Source: Pseudonocardia sp. EC080619-01
GTDB lineage: Bacteria; Actinomycetota; Actinomycetes; Mycobacteriales; Pseudonocardiaceae
Assembly: GCF_001420995.1 (NCBI RefSeq)
Contig: NZ_CP012185.1
Location: forward strand, 124,001-188,000
Direction of reading: 5' to 3'
Length of the DNA: 64,000 bases
Shown here: positions 1-9,248 of the stretch, piece after piece
How the letters are laid out: each line of letters opens with the position of its first letter
Numbering within the stretch: the first letter of the stretch is position 1
Made by a program: the position numbers and the translations under genes
The notes under the pieces: model-generated
Databases searched by the model: none
What the model saw: the letters and a program-made list of their open reading frames with translations, nothing else
Told to the model about the DNA's origin: nothing

Positions 1-1580
1 CCGATCACCGCGCACTCGGCGACGTCGGGGTGCGAGGCGAGGACCTCCTCCATCCCGCCGGTGGACAGGCGGTGCCCGGCGACGTTGATGACGTCGTCGG
101 TGCGGCCCATGACGAACACGTAGCCGTCGGAGTCGAGGTGGCCGCCGTCGCCGGTGAGGTAGTAGCCCTCGAACGCGGCCATGTAGGAGTTCACGTAGCG
201 CTCGTCGTCGTTCCACAGGGTCGGGAACGCGCCCGGCGGCAGGGGCAGCTTCGCGACGATCGCGCCGTCGACACCGGGCTCGGCCGGCTTCCCGGTCTCG
301 TCGAGGACCTGCACGTCCCAGCCCGGCATCGGGCGGGTCGGGGAGCCGGGCTTGATGTCGAGCAGCTCGATCCCGGCCGGGTTCGCCGCGATCGGCCAGC
401 CCGTCTCGGTCTGCCACCAGTGGTCGATCACCGGGATGCCGAGCAGGTCGGCGGCCCACCGGTAGGTCTCCGGGTCGAGGCGCTCGCCGGCCAGGAACAG
501 GTACTGCAGCGACGAGACGTCGTACTGCGCCACGAAGGCGCCCTCCGGGTCCTCCTTCTTGATCGCCCGGAACGCGGTCGGCGCGGTGAACACCGACTTC
601 ACCTTGTTCTCCTGCACGACCCGCCAGAACTGCCCGGCGTCGGGGGTACCGACCGGCTTGCCCTCGTAGAGCACGGTCGTGGCCCCGGCCAGCAGCGGCG
701 CGTAGACGATGTAGGAGTGGCCGACGACCCAGCCCACGTCGGACGCGGTGAAGATCGTCTCGCCGGCGCCGACGTCGTAGATGTTGGGCATCGACCAGGC
801 CAGGGCCGTCGCGTAGCCGCCGGAGTCGCGCACCACGCCCTTCGGCTTGCCGGTGGTGCCGGAGGTGTAGAGCACGTAGAGCGGGTCGGTGCTGCGCACC
901 GGCACCGGATCCGCCGGGGTGGCCGTCGCCGCGGCCGCGGCCCAGTCGACGTCGATCGGGCCCATCGCCGCCACGGCCTGCTCGCGCTGCAGGATCACCG
1001 TCGCGTCGGGCTTGCGCTCGGCGAGCTCGATGGCCTTGTCGAGCAGCGGCTTGTACTCGATGACACGGCTGCCCTCGATGCCGCAGGACGCCGAGACGAC
1101 GACCTTCGGCCCGGCGTCGTCGATCCGGACCGCGAGCTCCTTCGCGGCGAACCCGCCGAAGACGACCGAGTGGATCGCACCGAGCCGCGCGCAGGCCAGC
1201 ATCGCGACCGCGGCCTCGGGCACCATCGGCATGTAGATCACGACCCGGTCGCCGCGCCCGACGCCCTGGTCGCGCAGCACACCGGCGAACGTGGCGACCT
1301 CGTCGCGCAGGTCGGAGTAGGTGTAGGACCGCTTCGTGCCGGTGACCGGCGAGTCGTGGACCAGCGCGGTCCGGTCGCCGTTGCCGGCCTCGACATGCCG
1401 GTCCAGGGCGTTGTGACAGACGTTGAGCTCCCCGTCGGGGAACCAGCGGTAGAACGGCGGGTCCGACTCGTCGAGCGCGGTCGTGGGGGCCACGTCCCAG
1501 TCGAGCACCGACGCCGCGCGGAGCCAGAAGCCCTCACGGTCCTCGACGCTGGATCGGAAGATCTCCTCGTAACCGGCCAC
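1..1580 (-). CDS. prpE: Propionyl-CoA synthetase (acyl-CoA synthetase), C-terminus outside the window
   Basis: ATP-dependent ligase of the acetyl-CoA synthetase family that activates propionate (possibly acetate or a similar short acid) to its CoA ester in the cytoplasm. About 526 codons are visible and the gene runs off the left edge. Reading leftwards, the protein begins VAGYEEIFRSSVEDREGFW and contains the AMP-binding core YTSGTTGKPKG and the motif DHWWQTETGWP, followed by YYLTGDGG. The opening residues are closer to PrpE than to Acs. The start is a GTG at 1580 with GGGATGGAG just upstream; an ATG ten bases further up is out of frame. It is divergent from the reductase gene at 1720, with an operator-like palindrome between them. 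Exact acid preference is inferred. Confidence 0.88.
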   Translation of the reverse strand, partial: MAGYEEIFRSSVEDREGFWLRAASVLDWDVAPTTALDESDPPFYRWFPDGELNVCHNALDRHVEAGNGDRTALVHDSPVTGTKRSYTYSDLRDEVATFAGVLRDQGVGRGDRVVIYMPMVPEAAVAMLACARLGAIHSVVFGGFAAKELAVRIDDAGPKVVVSASCGIEGSRVIEYKPLLDKAIELAERKPDATVILQREQAVAAMGPIDVDWAAAAATATPADPVPVRSTDPLYVLYTSGTTGKPKGVVRDSGGYATALAWSMPNIYDVGAGETIFTASDVGWVVGHSYIVYAPLLAGATTVLYEGKPVGTPDAGQFWRVVQENKVKSVFTAPTAFRAIKKEDPEGAFVAQYDVSSLQYLFLAGERLDPETYRWAADLLGIPVIDHWWQTETGWPIAANPAGIELLDIKPGSPTRPMPGWDVQVLDETGKPAEPGVDGAIVAKLPLPPGAFPTLWNDDERYVNSYMAAFEGYYLTGDGGHLDSDGYVFVMGRTDDVINVAGHRLSTGGMEEVLASHPDVAECAVI

Positions 1581-1627
1581 TGCACTCCATCCCGGGCCCC
1601 AGGGGACTCCGCCACACTTCATCAATT

Positions 1628-1637
1628 TTGGCTCCAA
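1628..1637. promoter_or_regulatory. Operator-like palindrome TTGGCTCCAA, site 1
   Basis: The perfect-arm palindrome TTGGCTCCAA sits in an AT-rich patch inside the divergent gap between prpE (start 1580) and the reductase gene (start 1720). The same or closely related decamers recur near 9339, 9363, 12696, 16639, 16651 and 18624, always close to gene starts of this catabolic island. The likely reader is the GntR-type regulator at 9422-10081; that link is inferred. Confidence 0.55.
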
Positions 1638-1719
1638 TTATTGATACAACATCTCCTGAAGTGGTGTACGGCGTCAAGGCCCGCCCAACCACCACCCCCG
1701 ATGACGCAAGGAGAAGATC

Positions 1720-2484
1720 GTGGACGTCCTACAGCAGTTCCGCCTCGACGGGCGCGTGGCGGTGGCGACCGGCGCGAGCTCAGGACTCGGCGCCCGCTTC
1801 GCCACAGTGCTTGCCGCCGCAGGCGCCAATCTCGTACTGGCGGCACGCCGGACCGACCGCCTGGACGAGACCGCAGCCCACATCGAACGGCTCGGACGGC
1901 GGGTGTTCACCGTCACCGCAGACGTATCGAACCCACAGGACTGCGAGACGGTCGCCCGAACAGCACGGGAGCAACTCGGCCGACTCGACGTTCTGATCAA
2001 CAACGCCGGGATCGGCTCCGCACGGCCTGCACTGCGCGAGTCACCGGAGCAATTCCGCGCGGTTCTCGACGTCAACCTCGAGGGGGCGTACTGGATGGCC
2101 CAGGAGTCCGCGCGCCGGATGGAAAGCGGTTCCAGCATCGTCAACATCGCGAGCACACTGGGCTTCATCGCCTCCTACGCCCCGCAAGCCGCCTACGCTG
2201 CATCGAAAGCAGGCCTCATCGGGTTGACCCGCGATCTTTCGCAACAGTAGGCAGGACGGCGAGGCATCCGCGTCAATGCGGTCGCACCCGGCTACTTCCG
2301 CACCGAGATGACCGAGGTCGTCCCGGCCGAGGACCTGAACCAGTTCGTCACCAGCCGTAGTCCGCTAGGGCGCCTGGGTGAACACCACGAGCTGGACGGA
2401 GCCGTGCTCTTCCTGGCTTCGAACGCCTCGACCTATGTCACCGGCAGCACGCTGTCCGTCGACGGGGGAATGGCCGGACATTGA
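1720..2484 (+). pseudogene. Short-chain dehydrogenase/reductase interrupted by an in-frame stop
   Basis: NAD(P)-dependent short-chain dehydrogenase of 254 residues when read through. It starts at GTG 1720 behind AAGGAG. The cofactor loop GASSGLGA, the NNAG motif and the catalytic Tyr and Lys (YAASK) are present, and the C-terminal part ends near GSTLSVDGGMAGH. Codon 177 (2248-2250) is TAG where the family normally has Trp (context LSQQ-stop-AGRRGIRVNAVAPG). The frame continues unbroken to a proper stop at 2482-2484, so the defect is one base (TGG to TAG). The catalytic residues lie before the stop, but the substrate-binding C-terminal third would be lost. It may be a real nonsense mutation, a sequencing error, or readthrough. 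Confidence 0.8.
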
Positions 2485-2701
2485 TCGGGCCGCCGCATCC
2501 TCCCCACCCGCCGTTCCTCCAGCCGCACGGCCCACCCGACGGCACATTCCCGTGACGGGCACCGCCGAGCCGATACGAGGTCGTCCTGCGCGGCCCTCCC
2601 GGAATCGTGCGGGATCCGCACCACGGCACGCCTGGGAACGCCGGCGAGCTCGTGACCGATGCGCGCCCCCGACAGCACGGTCGCTGCCCACAACAACAGC
2701 A

Positions 2702-3442
2702 TCAGTCGGTACCGCTGTAGAGCCCTCCGTCGACGAAGAACTCCCGCCCCGTGACCATCTCGAGGTCGGAAGCCGAGAGATGGTGCACCATCGCCCCGAC
2801 GTCTTCCGGCTCGATGTTGCGTCCGCTGGGATTCTTCGCCGCCATGCGCACGAAACGCTCCTCGGCGTCCGGACGGACCCGGCGGACCGCATCGGTGAGA
2901 ACACCGCTGCACGACACGGTGTTCACCCGGATACCGTCCGGCGCCAGGGCCACGGCGAGATACCGCACAAGCGATTCGGCCAGAGCCTTCGGTGCGCCGA
3001 TCGCGACATAGTTCGGCACGGCCAGCTTCGAGCCGCGGCTGGAGACGTGAAACACCGCCGATCCTCGCGTCAGCAGGGGCCGAAGCTCCTGGACCAACGC
3101 GAGCAGGGACGACCCGTTGAGCCACAGAGCCTTGTCGAAGTCGGCGACCGAGACCTCCATCGTCGCGACCGCGTGGGGCCACACCGCTCCGTGAACGACC
3201 TGGTCCAGACCATCGGTCTGCTCCCTCACCAGCCGTCCCAACTGCGCGATCCCGTCCACGGTTGCGAGATCGCACCGGAGCAGGGTGGCGCGACCCCCCT
3301 TGGCCTCGACCGCCGTCGCAGTCTCCAGTGCCGCGGCCTCGTCACTCACGTAGTTGACCAGGACATGGGCGCCGTCCGCACCGAACCGCTCGGCGATTCC
3401 CCGGCCGATGCCCTTCGAACCACCGGTGATCAGGATTGTCAT
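2702..3442 (-). CDS. Short-chain dehydrogenase/reductase of the enoyl-reductase-like type
   Basis: A 246-residue NAD(P)-dependent oxidoreductase with a Rossmann fold. The cofactor loop is GGSKGIGRGIA near residue 7. The catalytic pair is spaced Tyr-x6-Lys (NYVAIGAPKALAES, about residue 168) instead of the classical Tyr-x3-Lys, and the usual NNAG segment is replaced by VVHGAV. Both features resemble FabI/FabL-type enoyl reductases rather than classical reductases. The C-terminus FFVDGGLYSG is typical of the family. Starts at ATG 3442. It is convergent with the broken reductase gene at 1720-2484. It may reduce an enoyl-CoA intermediate of the neighbouring pathway, which is inference. Confidence 0.75.
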   Translation of the reverse strand: MTILITGGSKGIGRGIAERFGADGAHVLVNYVSDEAAALETATAVEAKGGRATLLRCDLATVDGIAQLGRLVREQTDGLDQVVHGAVWPHAVATMEVSVADFDKALWLNGSSLLALVQELRPLLTRGSAVFHVSSRGSKLAVPNYVAIGAPKALAESLVRYLAVALAPDGIRVNTVSCSGVLTDAVRRVRPDAEERFVRMAAKNPSGRNIEPEDVGAMVHHLSASDLEMVTGREFFVDGGLYSGTD

Positions 3443-3750
3443 GGTTTCCCCTCCTGCTGGCTCAGATACCGAGCCGGCACCGCGAGTCCCTCGCGATGCC
3501 AGCAGAAAACGCCGAACGGTCCGTCGCCGCCTCGACTTCGTCTACGTAGCGCTAGTCGTCGGACTACCAGACGATCTCTTTCGCCGAAGACCTTTAGGAC
3601 AGCCGGCCCGGCGCGATCGTTGCGCACTAGCCGCGCGGGCCCGAGTCCCGACACCGGCGCCGAGCCGACGTCACAACCACCTGGTGGCCGCCGCCCGGTC
3701 CACTAACCGAACACCCTGGAGAGGGCGCACCGTCTCCCAGCCCTCGGTGC
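3443..3750. promoter_or_regulatory. Gap with a small inverted repeat upstream of the 2702-3442 reductase
   Basis: No gene is visible in these 308 bases. An inverted repeat TAGTC-GTCG-GACTA lies at 3553-3566, about 110 bases upstream of the reductase start at 3442, and could be an operator. No TTGGnnCCAA site is seen here, so this gene may be controlled differently from its neighbours. Confidence 0.25.
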
Positions 3751-6072
3751 CTATGCCCCGTCGTGACCCAACTCGATCACCTTCCGGTCGCGCAGACCAG
3801 CGATCGTGTCCGGAGCAAGCCCCAGAAGCTCGTCCAGGACCGCCCCGGTGTCAGCACCGAGCAACGGCGCAGGTCCGGCCGCCGGGAAGCTCGAGCCGTC
3901 GAGCTTCCAGGGAACGGTGACGATCGACTGCTCCCCCAAGTACGGATGGGACACGACGTTGCCCACCCCGCGGGCGAACGCACGCTTGCCACCGATCGCG
4001 GCCTCGAATCCCGCGACCTCCGAGGCCGGCACGCCCACCGCACGCAACACCTCAGCGGTGTCTCCGGCATTACGCGTGGCGATCCACGCCGACAACGTCT
4101 CAACGTGGTCGTGGCCGTTGCCGCCACCCGTCAGCGACTCGAGCGTGGCGCGTTCCCGAGGTGTGCGCGCTGCGACAGCGACCCAGGTGTCGGACTCCTT
4201 GCCAGCGAAGATGCCGTGCGGTGACCAACGCGGATGTTCGTTGGCCGGCACCGGGACCGCTCCACGGTCCTGCTGCAGAAGAACCGGGACCCGCAGGATG
4301 CTGAGCAATGCTTCGACCTGCGCGAGATCGACGTGGCAGCCATACCCTGTGCGACGGCGACCGACGAGGCCGGCGAGAAGCGCCACGAGCGCGTGTCCGG
4401 CACCGTTGGGGTCACCCAGCGCCGGGTTGAAAGTCCCGATGAGAGTGTCGGTGTCGTATCCCACCAGCGAGTCGAGTCCTGCCAGACCCGACATGACGGG
4501 CGCATAGCCACGGATCCCGCTCAACGGACCCGACTGCCCCAACATCGACATCGACACCATCACGAGCCCAGGGTTGTCGATCGACAGATCGGCATATCCC
4601 AGTCCGCGGCGGGCGAGTGCGCCCGGTCGCATGTTCTCGACCACCACGTCCGATTCCGCCGCGAGCCGGCGGATCAGCTCCACGCCCTCCTCGGTACCCA
4701 TATCGATCGCCACACTGCGCTTCGCGTGGTTCATCTGATTGAAGTAGGGCGTGACCTCCAGCTCAGGACCATCGACCGGCAGTCCACCTCGGACGGCACG
4801 GCCACGGAGCCTGGCCGGGTCTGCCCGCCCACGGTGCTCAACCTTGATGACCTCGGCGCCGAGATCTCGCAGTGCCGCGGTCACCATAGGCCCGGACCAG
4901 ACCCACGACAGGTCCAGAACCCGCAGACCCGCCAGAGTCGCCGAACTGTCGATCTCGGCCGCCGGCCAGGCGGACCGGCGAGCGGAGACCGTAGCTGAGC
5001 GGGTCAGGTGGTAGGGGCTGCCGGGGATCGTGCGACCTGCCTCATCGGTCACGAAGAATCCGCGGTGGGCGAACTGCTCCTGAGCCATCGCCTCGGCGAC
5101 CGTCGATACCGGAGCGACCGGGAATCCGTGTTTCTGACCGGCGGCGAAGACCTCGTCGCGGGATCGGACACTGGTCCAGCCGATCAAGTACGGATCCACC
5201 TCGTCGGCGTGCAGACGCGCGACCACTCGCGGATCGTCGAAACCGGGGCGTGTACTCCACTCCGGCTCGCCCATCGCCGCGACCAGACCCTGGTACTCAC
5301 GGGGGGTACGGCACATGATCGAGATCCAGCCGTCCCTGCACGGGAACATCGCAGCCGGGTAGGAACCTCCCGACATCGTCGCGCGTGGTCCGTCACGCCG
5401 CCATGGACGCTCGTAGGGCAGGAAGTTCGCACCGATCTGACCGACGTAGTAGGACAGCACGTCCGTGGTCGTCACATCCCAGCGCCGACCGCAGAATCCC
5501 GCGGTCGCTAAGAGCACTGCGAGCGCGCCCGCCGCGGCTGCCTCGGTGCCCGCGAGATACTCGGGGACGTCGAACGGAAGAGTCAACGGCTCACGTTCGG
5601 GCAGGCCCAGACACCACGCCATTCCCGACGCGGCGGCCGCCGTCAATCCGGTCGCCGGGACCCGCGGGCCGCCCACCACGAGCGCGTCACGATGATCAGC
5701 AATGTCGACCACTGACACCTCGGGGCCCGCGACACCGAGCCATCGCTCGGTCATCGCGCTGATCTCACCGTCCGAGGCGTCGTCGTCCCGCGAGTCGACG
5801 ATCAGCAACGCCGCTCGACCGACGGCCTCGGTGACGGCACGCTCGTCCCGCGGGTCGACTGAGACCTTGCCGTCGTGCAGAGAACTCTCGTACGCCGCAG
5901 TGAGCTCCACAGGACAGTCGACCGACGGCGGCAGGGCGATCCTGGTGACCGATGCCCCCAGGACTGCGAGCAGTCTCCCGCAGTAGCCACCTGCGGGTCG
6001 CGTGGCGATCTCCACCACCACCGTTCCGGCGAGCATGGCCGGCCCCGACGAAGAAGGCGACGTCATGACCAT
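3751..6072 (-). CDS. Tandem (two-domain) CaiB/BaiF family III CoA-transferase
   Basis: A 773-residue protein made of two successive class III CoA-transferase domains, roughly residues 10-365 and 380-770. The second domain shows the family features clearly: VLDLSWVWSGPM, LGAEVIKVEHRG, NHAKRSVAIDM, VVENMRPGALARRGLGYADL, and ALGDPNG, whose Asp is a candidate catalytic residue. The first half keeps GRLLAVLGASVTRI and the typical C-terminal PCRDGWISIM, but I see no matching Asp motif, so it may be structural. These enzymes move CoA from an acyl-CoA donor to an acid. The start ATG at 6072 lies two bases after the stop of the acyl-CoA dehydrogenase, so translation is probably coupled. The substrate is unknown. 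Confidence 0.87.
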   Translation of the reverse strand: MVMTSPSSSGPAMLAGTVVVEIATRPAGGYCGRLLAVLGASVTRIALPPSVDCPVELTAAYESSLHDGKVSVDPRDERAVTEAVGRAALLIVDSRDDDASDGEISAMTERWLGVAGPEVSVVDIADHRDALVVGGPRVPATGLTAAAASGMAWCLGLPEREPLTLPFDVPEYLAGTEAAAAGALAVLLATAGFCGRRWDVTTTDVLSYYVGQIGANFLPYERPWRRDGPRATMSGGSYPAAMFPCRDGWISIMCRTPREYQGLVAAMGEPEWSTRPGFDDPRVVARLHADEVDPYLIGWTSVRSRDEVFAAGQKHGFPVAPVSTVAEAMAQEQFAHRGFFVTDEAGRTIPGSPYHLTRSATVSARRSAWPAAEIDSSATLAGLRVLDLSWVWSGPMVTAALRDLGAEVIKVEHRGRADPARLRGRAVRGGLPVDGPELEVTPYFNQMNHAKRSVAIDMGTEEGVELIRRLAAESDVVVENMRPGALARRGLGYADLSIDNPGLVMVSMSMLGQSGPLSGIRGYAPVMSGLAGLDSLVGYDTDTLIGTFNPALGDPNGAGHALVALLAGLVGRRRTGYGCHVDLAQVEALLSILRVPVLLQQDRGAVPVPANEHPRWSPHGIFAGKESDTWVAVAARTPRERATLESLTGGGNGHDHVETLSAWIATRNAGDTAEVLRAVGVPASEVAGFEAAIGGKRAFARGVGNVVSHPYLGEQSIVTVPWKLDGSSFPAAGPAPLLGADTGAVLDELLGLAPDTIAGLRDRKVIELGHDGA

Positions 6073-6074
6073 CC

Positions 6075-7256
6075 CTAGTAGCTACGCGGCAGCCCGAGGC
6101 TCCGCTCCGCGATGAAGTTGAGGATCATCTGGTTGTTCACCGGCGCGATCCGCTGGAGGCGAGACTCGATCCAGTACCGCCCGATGTGGTATTCGCGGGC
6201 GTAGGCGTACCCGCCGAAGACCTGCATGGCATTGTCGGCTGCGGAGAAGGCCGCCTCGCTCGACAGATACTTGGCCGCGTTGGCCAGCGTCCCGACCGCG
6301 GCGCCGCCCTTCTCCTCGTACTCCTGGACTGCCCGGTAAACAACCTCGCCCGCAGCGAGCAACGCGAGGTAGCTCGCCGCGAGTGGGTGCTGAACCCCCT
6401 GGTTCATACCGATCTGCCGGTCGAACACAACCCTTTCGTTCGCATACCGGGCCCCCGCCTCGACCGCCCAACGCCCGAGACCGAGAGCCTCCGCCGAGAT
6501 CAGCAGCCGCTCCCCGTTCAAACTGTGAAGCAGGTGGTAGAAGCCCTTGCCGACGTCACCCACCACGTCGGCGGTGGACACCGGATGATCGCGGAAGAAG
6601 ACCTCGGTGGAGGACACGGCATTGCGGCCGATCTTGGGGATCGCCCGGATGTCGACGGTGTCGGCCTGCAGGTCCGCGAGGAACAGCGTAAGACCATGAC
6701 CGCGCTTGTCCCCCGGTCCCGGGTCTGACGTCCGCGCGAGTAGAAGGATCTTGTCGCCGCGCTGGGCCCCGGAGTTCCAGACCTTGGCGCCGTTGACGAC
6801 CCATCCGTCATCGGTCGGGGTGGCCCGCGTGGTGATGCGGGTGGTGTCTGTTCCCGCGTCGGGTTCGGTCACACCGAATGTCACGAAGAGCTCGCCGGAG
6901 GCGACACGTGGCAGGATGGCTCGTCGCTGCTTCTCGGTTCCGAACGCGAGCACCGTGGGGACGCAGAGCATCGGGATGTGTACCGAGCTGCAGGCGTTGA
7001 TCGCGCCGCCACCGGCCGCCAGCTCCTCCATGACGGCCACCTGATCAGACATCGTGCCGCCCCCGCCGCCGTACTCCTCCGGGATCAGGATCCCCAGGAA
7101 CCCTGCCGCGGCGAAATCCGAGAAGAACTCCTCCGGGTAGCGGTGTTCGCGGTCGGCGAGCTCCCAGTACTCCTCGTCGTACTTCGCGCAGAGTGCACGT
7201 ACTGCCGCGCGCAGATCCTTGTTCGTCTCTTGATGCGGAAACGGGACGACGCTCAT
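6075..7256 (-). CDS. Acyl-CoA dehydrogenase
   Basis: FAD flavoprotein of 393 residues expected to introduce the alpha,beta double bond in an acyl-CoA. Visible family blocks are FGVTEPDAGTDTTRI (substrate/FAD region, about residue 125), VWNSGAQRGD, the helical C-terminal domain with VFDRQIGMNQGVQHPLA, and AMQVFGGYAYAREY. The C-terminal motif where medium-chain enzymes carry the catalytic Glu (IYEGT) reads RIAPVNN, so the base must come from elsewhere or the chemistry differs. The reading frame extends upstream to 7445, but MSVVPFPHQETNKD at 7256 follows CAGGAGTGACC and is the better start. Second-last gene of the operon 9248 to 3751. Confidence 0.87.
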   Translation of the reverse strand: MSVVPFPHQETNKDLRAAVRALCAKYDEEYWELADREHRYPEEFFSDFAAAGFLGILIPEEYGGGGGTMSDQVAVMEELAAGGGAINACSSVHIPMLCVPTVLAFGTEKQRRAILPRVASGELFVTFGVTEPDAGTDTTRITTRATPTDDGWVVNGAKVWNSGAQRGDKILLLARTSDPGPGDKRGHGLTLFLADLQADTVDIRAIPKIGRNAVSSTEVFFRDHPVSTADVVGDVGKGFYHLLHSLNGERLLISAEALGLGRWAVEAGARYANERVVFDRQIGMNQGVQHPLAASYLALLAAGEVVYRAVQEYEEKGGAAVGTLANAAKYLSSEAAFSAADNAMQVFGGYAYAREYHIGRYWIESRLQRIAPVNNQMILNFIAERSLGLPRSY

Positions 7257-7284
7257 GGTCACTCCTGGGTTGACGTCCGCGGTG

Positions 7285-8088
7285 TCAGCGTCCGGTCCAG
7301 ACCGGATCCCGCTTCTCGGCGAAGGCGCGGGGCCCCTCGAGGGCGTCATCGCTGGTGTACACACGCTCGTAGAGCCAGTCCGCCGAGCGGACCGCCTGGG
7401 AACGGCCGATCTCGGTGCTGAGCTCGACGGTCTGCTTCGCCGCACGCACGCTCAGCGGTGCGTTCGCGGCGATCGTCTCGGCCATGCGGATCGCGGTGTC
7501 GACCAGTTCGTCCTGCGGCACGACCGCATTGATCAAACCGACCTCGTAGGCGCGGCCTGCCGTGATCGGCTCACCGCTCAACAACAGCTCTGCCATGACC
7601 CGCTTGGGCACCATCGAGATGAGCGGCGCCGCCCACGGCGCGCCGCGACCGCGCTTGACCTCGGTGATGCCGAAGACCGCAGTATCGGCCGCGACACACA
7701 GGTCGCAATCCTGGGCCAAGCGGAAACCGCCGGCCAGCGCGAATCCGTTCACCGCTGCGATGACGGGCTTGTCGACCGCGCCGCGGCTGCCGAGCAACAG
7801 GCCCCACTCCTCGGCCGGCAGCTGCAGGGCGGCGGCCGCCATCTCCTTGAGATCACCACCGGCGCAGAACGCCGGGCCGTTCCCGGTCAGTACCGCGCAC
7901 CGCAGTTCCGGGTCGGTCTCGAACGCGTCGAACGCGTCCCGCAGCGCCTGCCGCAGCGCGAAATCGAGGGCGTTGCGCTGGCGGGGCCGGTTCAGGGTGA
8001 CCACGAGTACCCCTCCTCGTCGCTCCGTCAGCAGGACCGGCTCGACCGCCTCCTGTCCGGCCGGTGGAGCACTCGTCGTTCCCGTCAC
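7285..8088 (-). CDS. Enoyl-CoA hydratase/isomerase (crotonase family)
   Basis: A 267-residue crotonase that would hydrate or isomerise the enoyl-CoA made by the adjacent dehydrogenase. The two oxyanion-hole segments are visible: FCAGGDLKEM near residue 75 and ALAGGFRLAQDCD near residue 117. The catalytic region reads FGITEVKRGRGAPWA, which keeps one acidic residue. The C-terminal AKQTVELSTE and FAEKRDPVW follow the family pattern. The start ATG overlaps the stop of the upstream monooxygenase (ATGA, 8085-8088), so the two are translationally coupled. Confidence 0.87.
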   Translation of the reverse strand: MTGTTSAPPAGQEAVEPVLLTERRGGVLVVTLNRPRQRNALDFALRQALRDAFDAFETDPELRCAVLTGNGPAFCAGGDLKEMAAAALQLPAEEWGLLLGSRGAVDKPVIAAVNGFALAGGFRLAQDCDLCVAADTAVFGITEVKRGRGAPWAAPLISMVPKRVMAELLLSGEPITAGRAYEVGLINAVVPQDELVDTAIRMAETIAANAPLSVRAAKQTVELSTEIGRSQAVRSADWLYERVYTSDDALEGPRAFAEKRDPVWTGR

Positions 8089-9248
8089 GCGTGCTTCTCC
8101 CGCCCGGCCTCGTAGCGGGCCGTGGCCTCGGCCTGAGAGCGCGCGGTCGTGTCGGCACCGAGCGTGCCGGTGGCCAGAACCCGATCGACGCTGCGCTTCA
8201 CGGGCTCGAGCTGCCCGTTCATCCTCGGCACGACCTCCTCTGCGAACAGCTGGTAGCTGCGCAGCATGTTGGGCCAGCGGGCATAGTCCGAGCCCTGGAA
8301 CAGATACGTCCCGAATCCGCCCGACTTCTCCTGCAGGCGGGTGAGCTGCTCGACGGCCATGTCCGGGGTACCCACCACGCCGCGGCCCGAGGCGTTGAGG
8401 GCGTCACACAGCTCGTCGACGGTGTCGAAGCTACCCAGCGCGGTCGGGGTGATGTGCGCCAGATAGTCCAGCAGCCAGGGCATCCCGTACGCGACGTCCT
8501 TCTTCGCCTGCTCCACGGTCTCCGCGATGTACATGGGTCCGAGCAGTCGCCAGTCGGACCGGTCCGGGGTGTGTCCGTGCTGGGCCGACTCGTGCTCGAC
8601 GATGTCCCAGTGTCCGGCCAGTCGCTCGATCCCGGTCGGATCGGTGGCTGCGAGCGACAGCAGGCTGGCGCCGTATCGGCCGGCCAACGCCGGTCCGGAC
8701 GACGAGACCGAGCCGGTGACCGCGACCTCGAAGTCGGAGTAGCGCGCCAGTTGCAGCACCGCGTCCTGCAGCGTGAACCACTCGGTCTTGGCGGTGACGG
8801 TTTCACCGTCGAACAGTCGCAGCATCACCTCCAGCGCCTCTTCCATGCGTGCGCGCTGGGTGGAGGGCTCGATCCCGATCATGGTCGCGTCCTCGAGCAG
8901 CTGCCCGGGCCCGGCACCGAACATCATGCGTCCCCGGGTCAGGTGATCCAGCTGCAGGACACGGTCAGCGAGGATGAACGGCTGGTGATAGGGCAGCGAC
9001 AGGACGCCGGTTCCCAACTTGATGTGGGTCGTGTGCTGGGCGGCGGCCGCGATCATGACCTCGGGAGACGCGATGGTCTCAACACCGCCGGAGTGGTGCT
9101 CACCGAACCAGATCTCGTCGAACCCGAGAGCGTCGAGATGCGCCGCGAGCTCGATGTCGCGTCGCATGGCGAGGTTCGGGTTGATCCCGTAACGGTGATA
9201 CGGCCCGAGAAACACTCCGAAGCGCATCGTGCGGGGCTCGGCGGCCAT
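8085..9248 (-). CDS. Luciferase-like (LLM class) flavin-dependent monooxygenase
   Basis: A 387-residue bacterial-luciferase-like protein using reduced flavin. The N-terminus MRFGVFLGPYHRYG and the segment GFDEIWFGEHHSGGVETIASP are characteristic of the group that includes limonene 1,2-monooxygenase-type proteins. LGTGVLSLPYHQPF and GRMMFGAGPGQLLEDATMIG form further barrel motifs. The start ATG at 9248 follows AGGAGGACACAGCA, a strong ribosome site. It is the first gene of an operon with enoyl-CoA hydratase, acyl-CoA dehydrogenase and the tandem CoA-transferase, and two operator-like palindromes lie 90-125 bases upstream. It probably oxygenates the growth substrate; a terpenoid is a reasonable but unproved guess. 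Confidence 0.83.
   Translation of the reverse strand: MAAEPRTMRFGVFLGPYHRYGINPNLAMRRDIELAAHLDALGFDEIWFGEHHSGGVETIASPEVMIAAAAQHTTHIKLGTGVLSLPYHQPFILADRVLQLDHLTRGRMMFGAGPGQLLEDATMIGIEPSTQRARMEEALEVMLRLFDGETVTAKTEWFTLQDAVLQLARYSDFEVAVTGSVSSSGPALAGRYGASLLSLAATDPTGIERLAGHWDIVEHESAQHGHTPDRSDWRLLGPMYIAETVEQAKKDVAYGMPWLLDYLAHITPTALGSFDTVDELCDALNASGRGVVGTPDMAVEQLTRLQEKSGGFGTYLFQGSDYARWPNMLRSYQLFAEEVVPRMNGQLEPVKRSVDRVLATGTLGADTTARSQAEATARYEAGREKHA

Noticed and set aside
30-2360. A 776-codon plus-strand open frame
   Set aside because: It runs antisense through prpE, is Arg/Gly/Val-rich without any domain, and overlaps the clearly conserved minus-strand synthetase.
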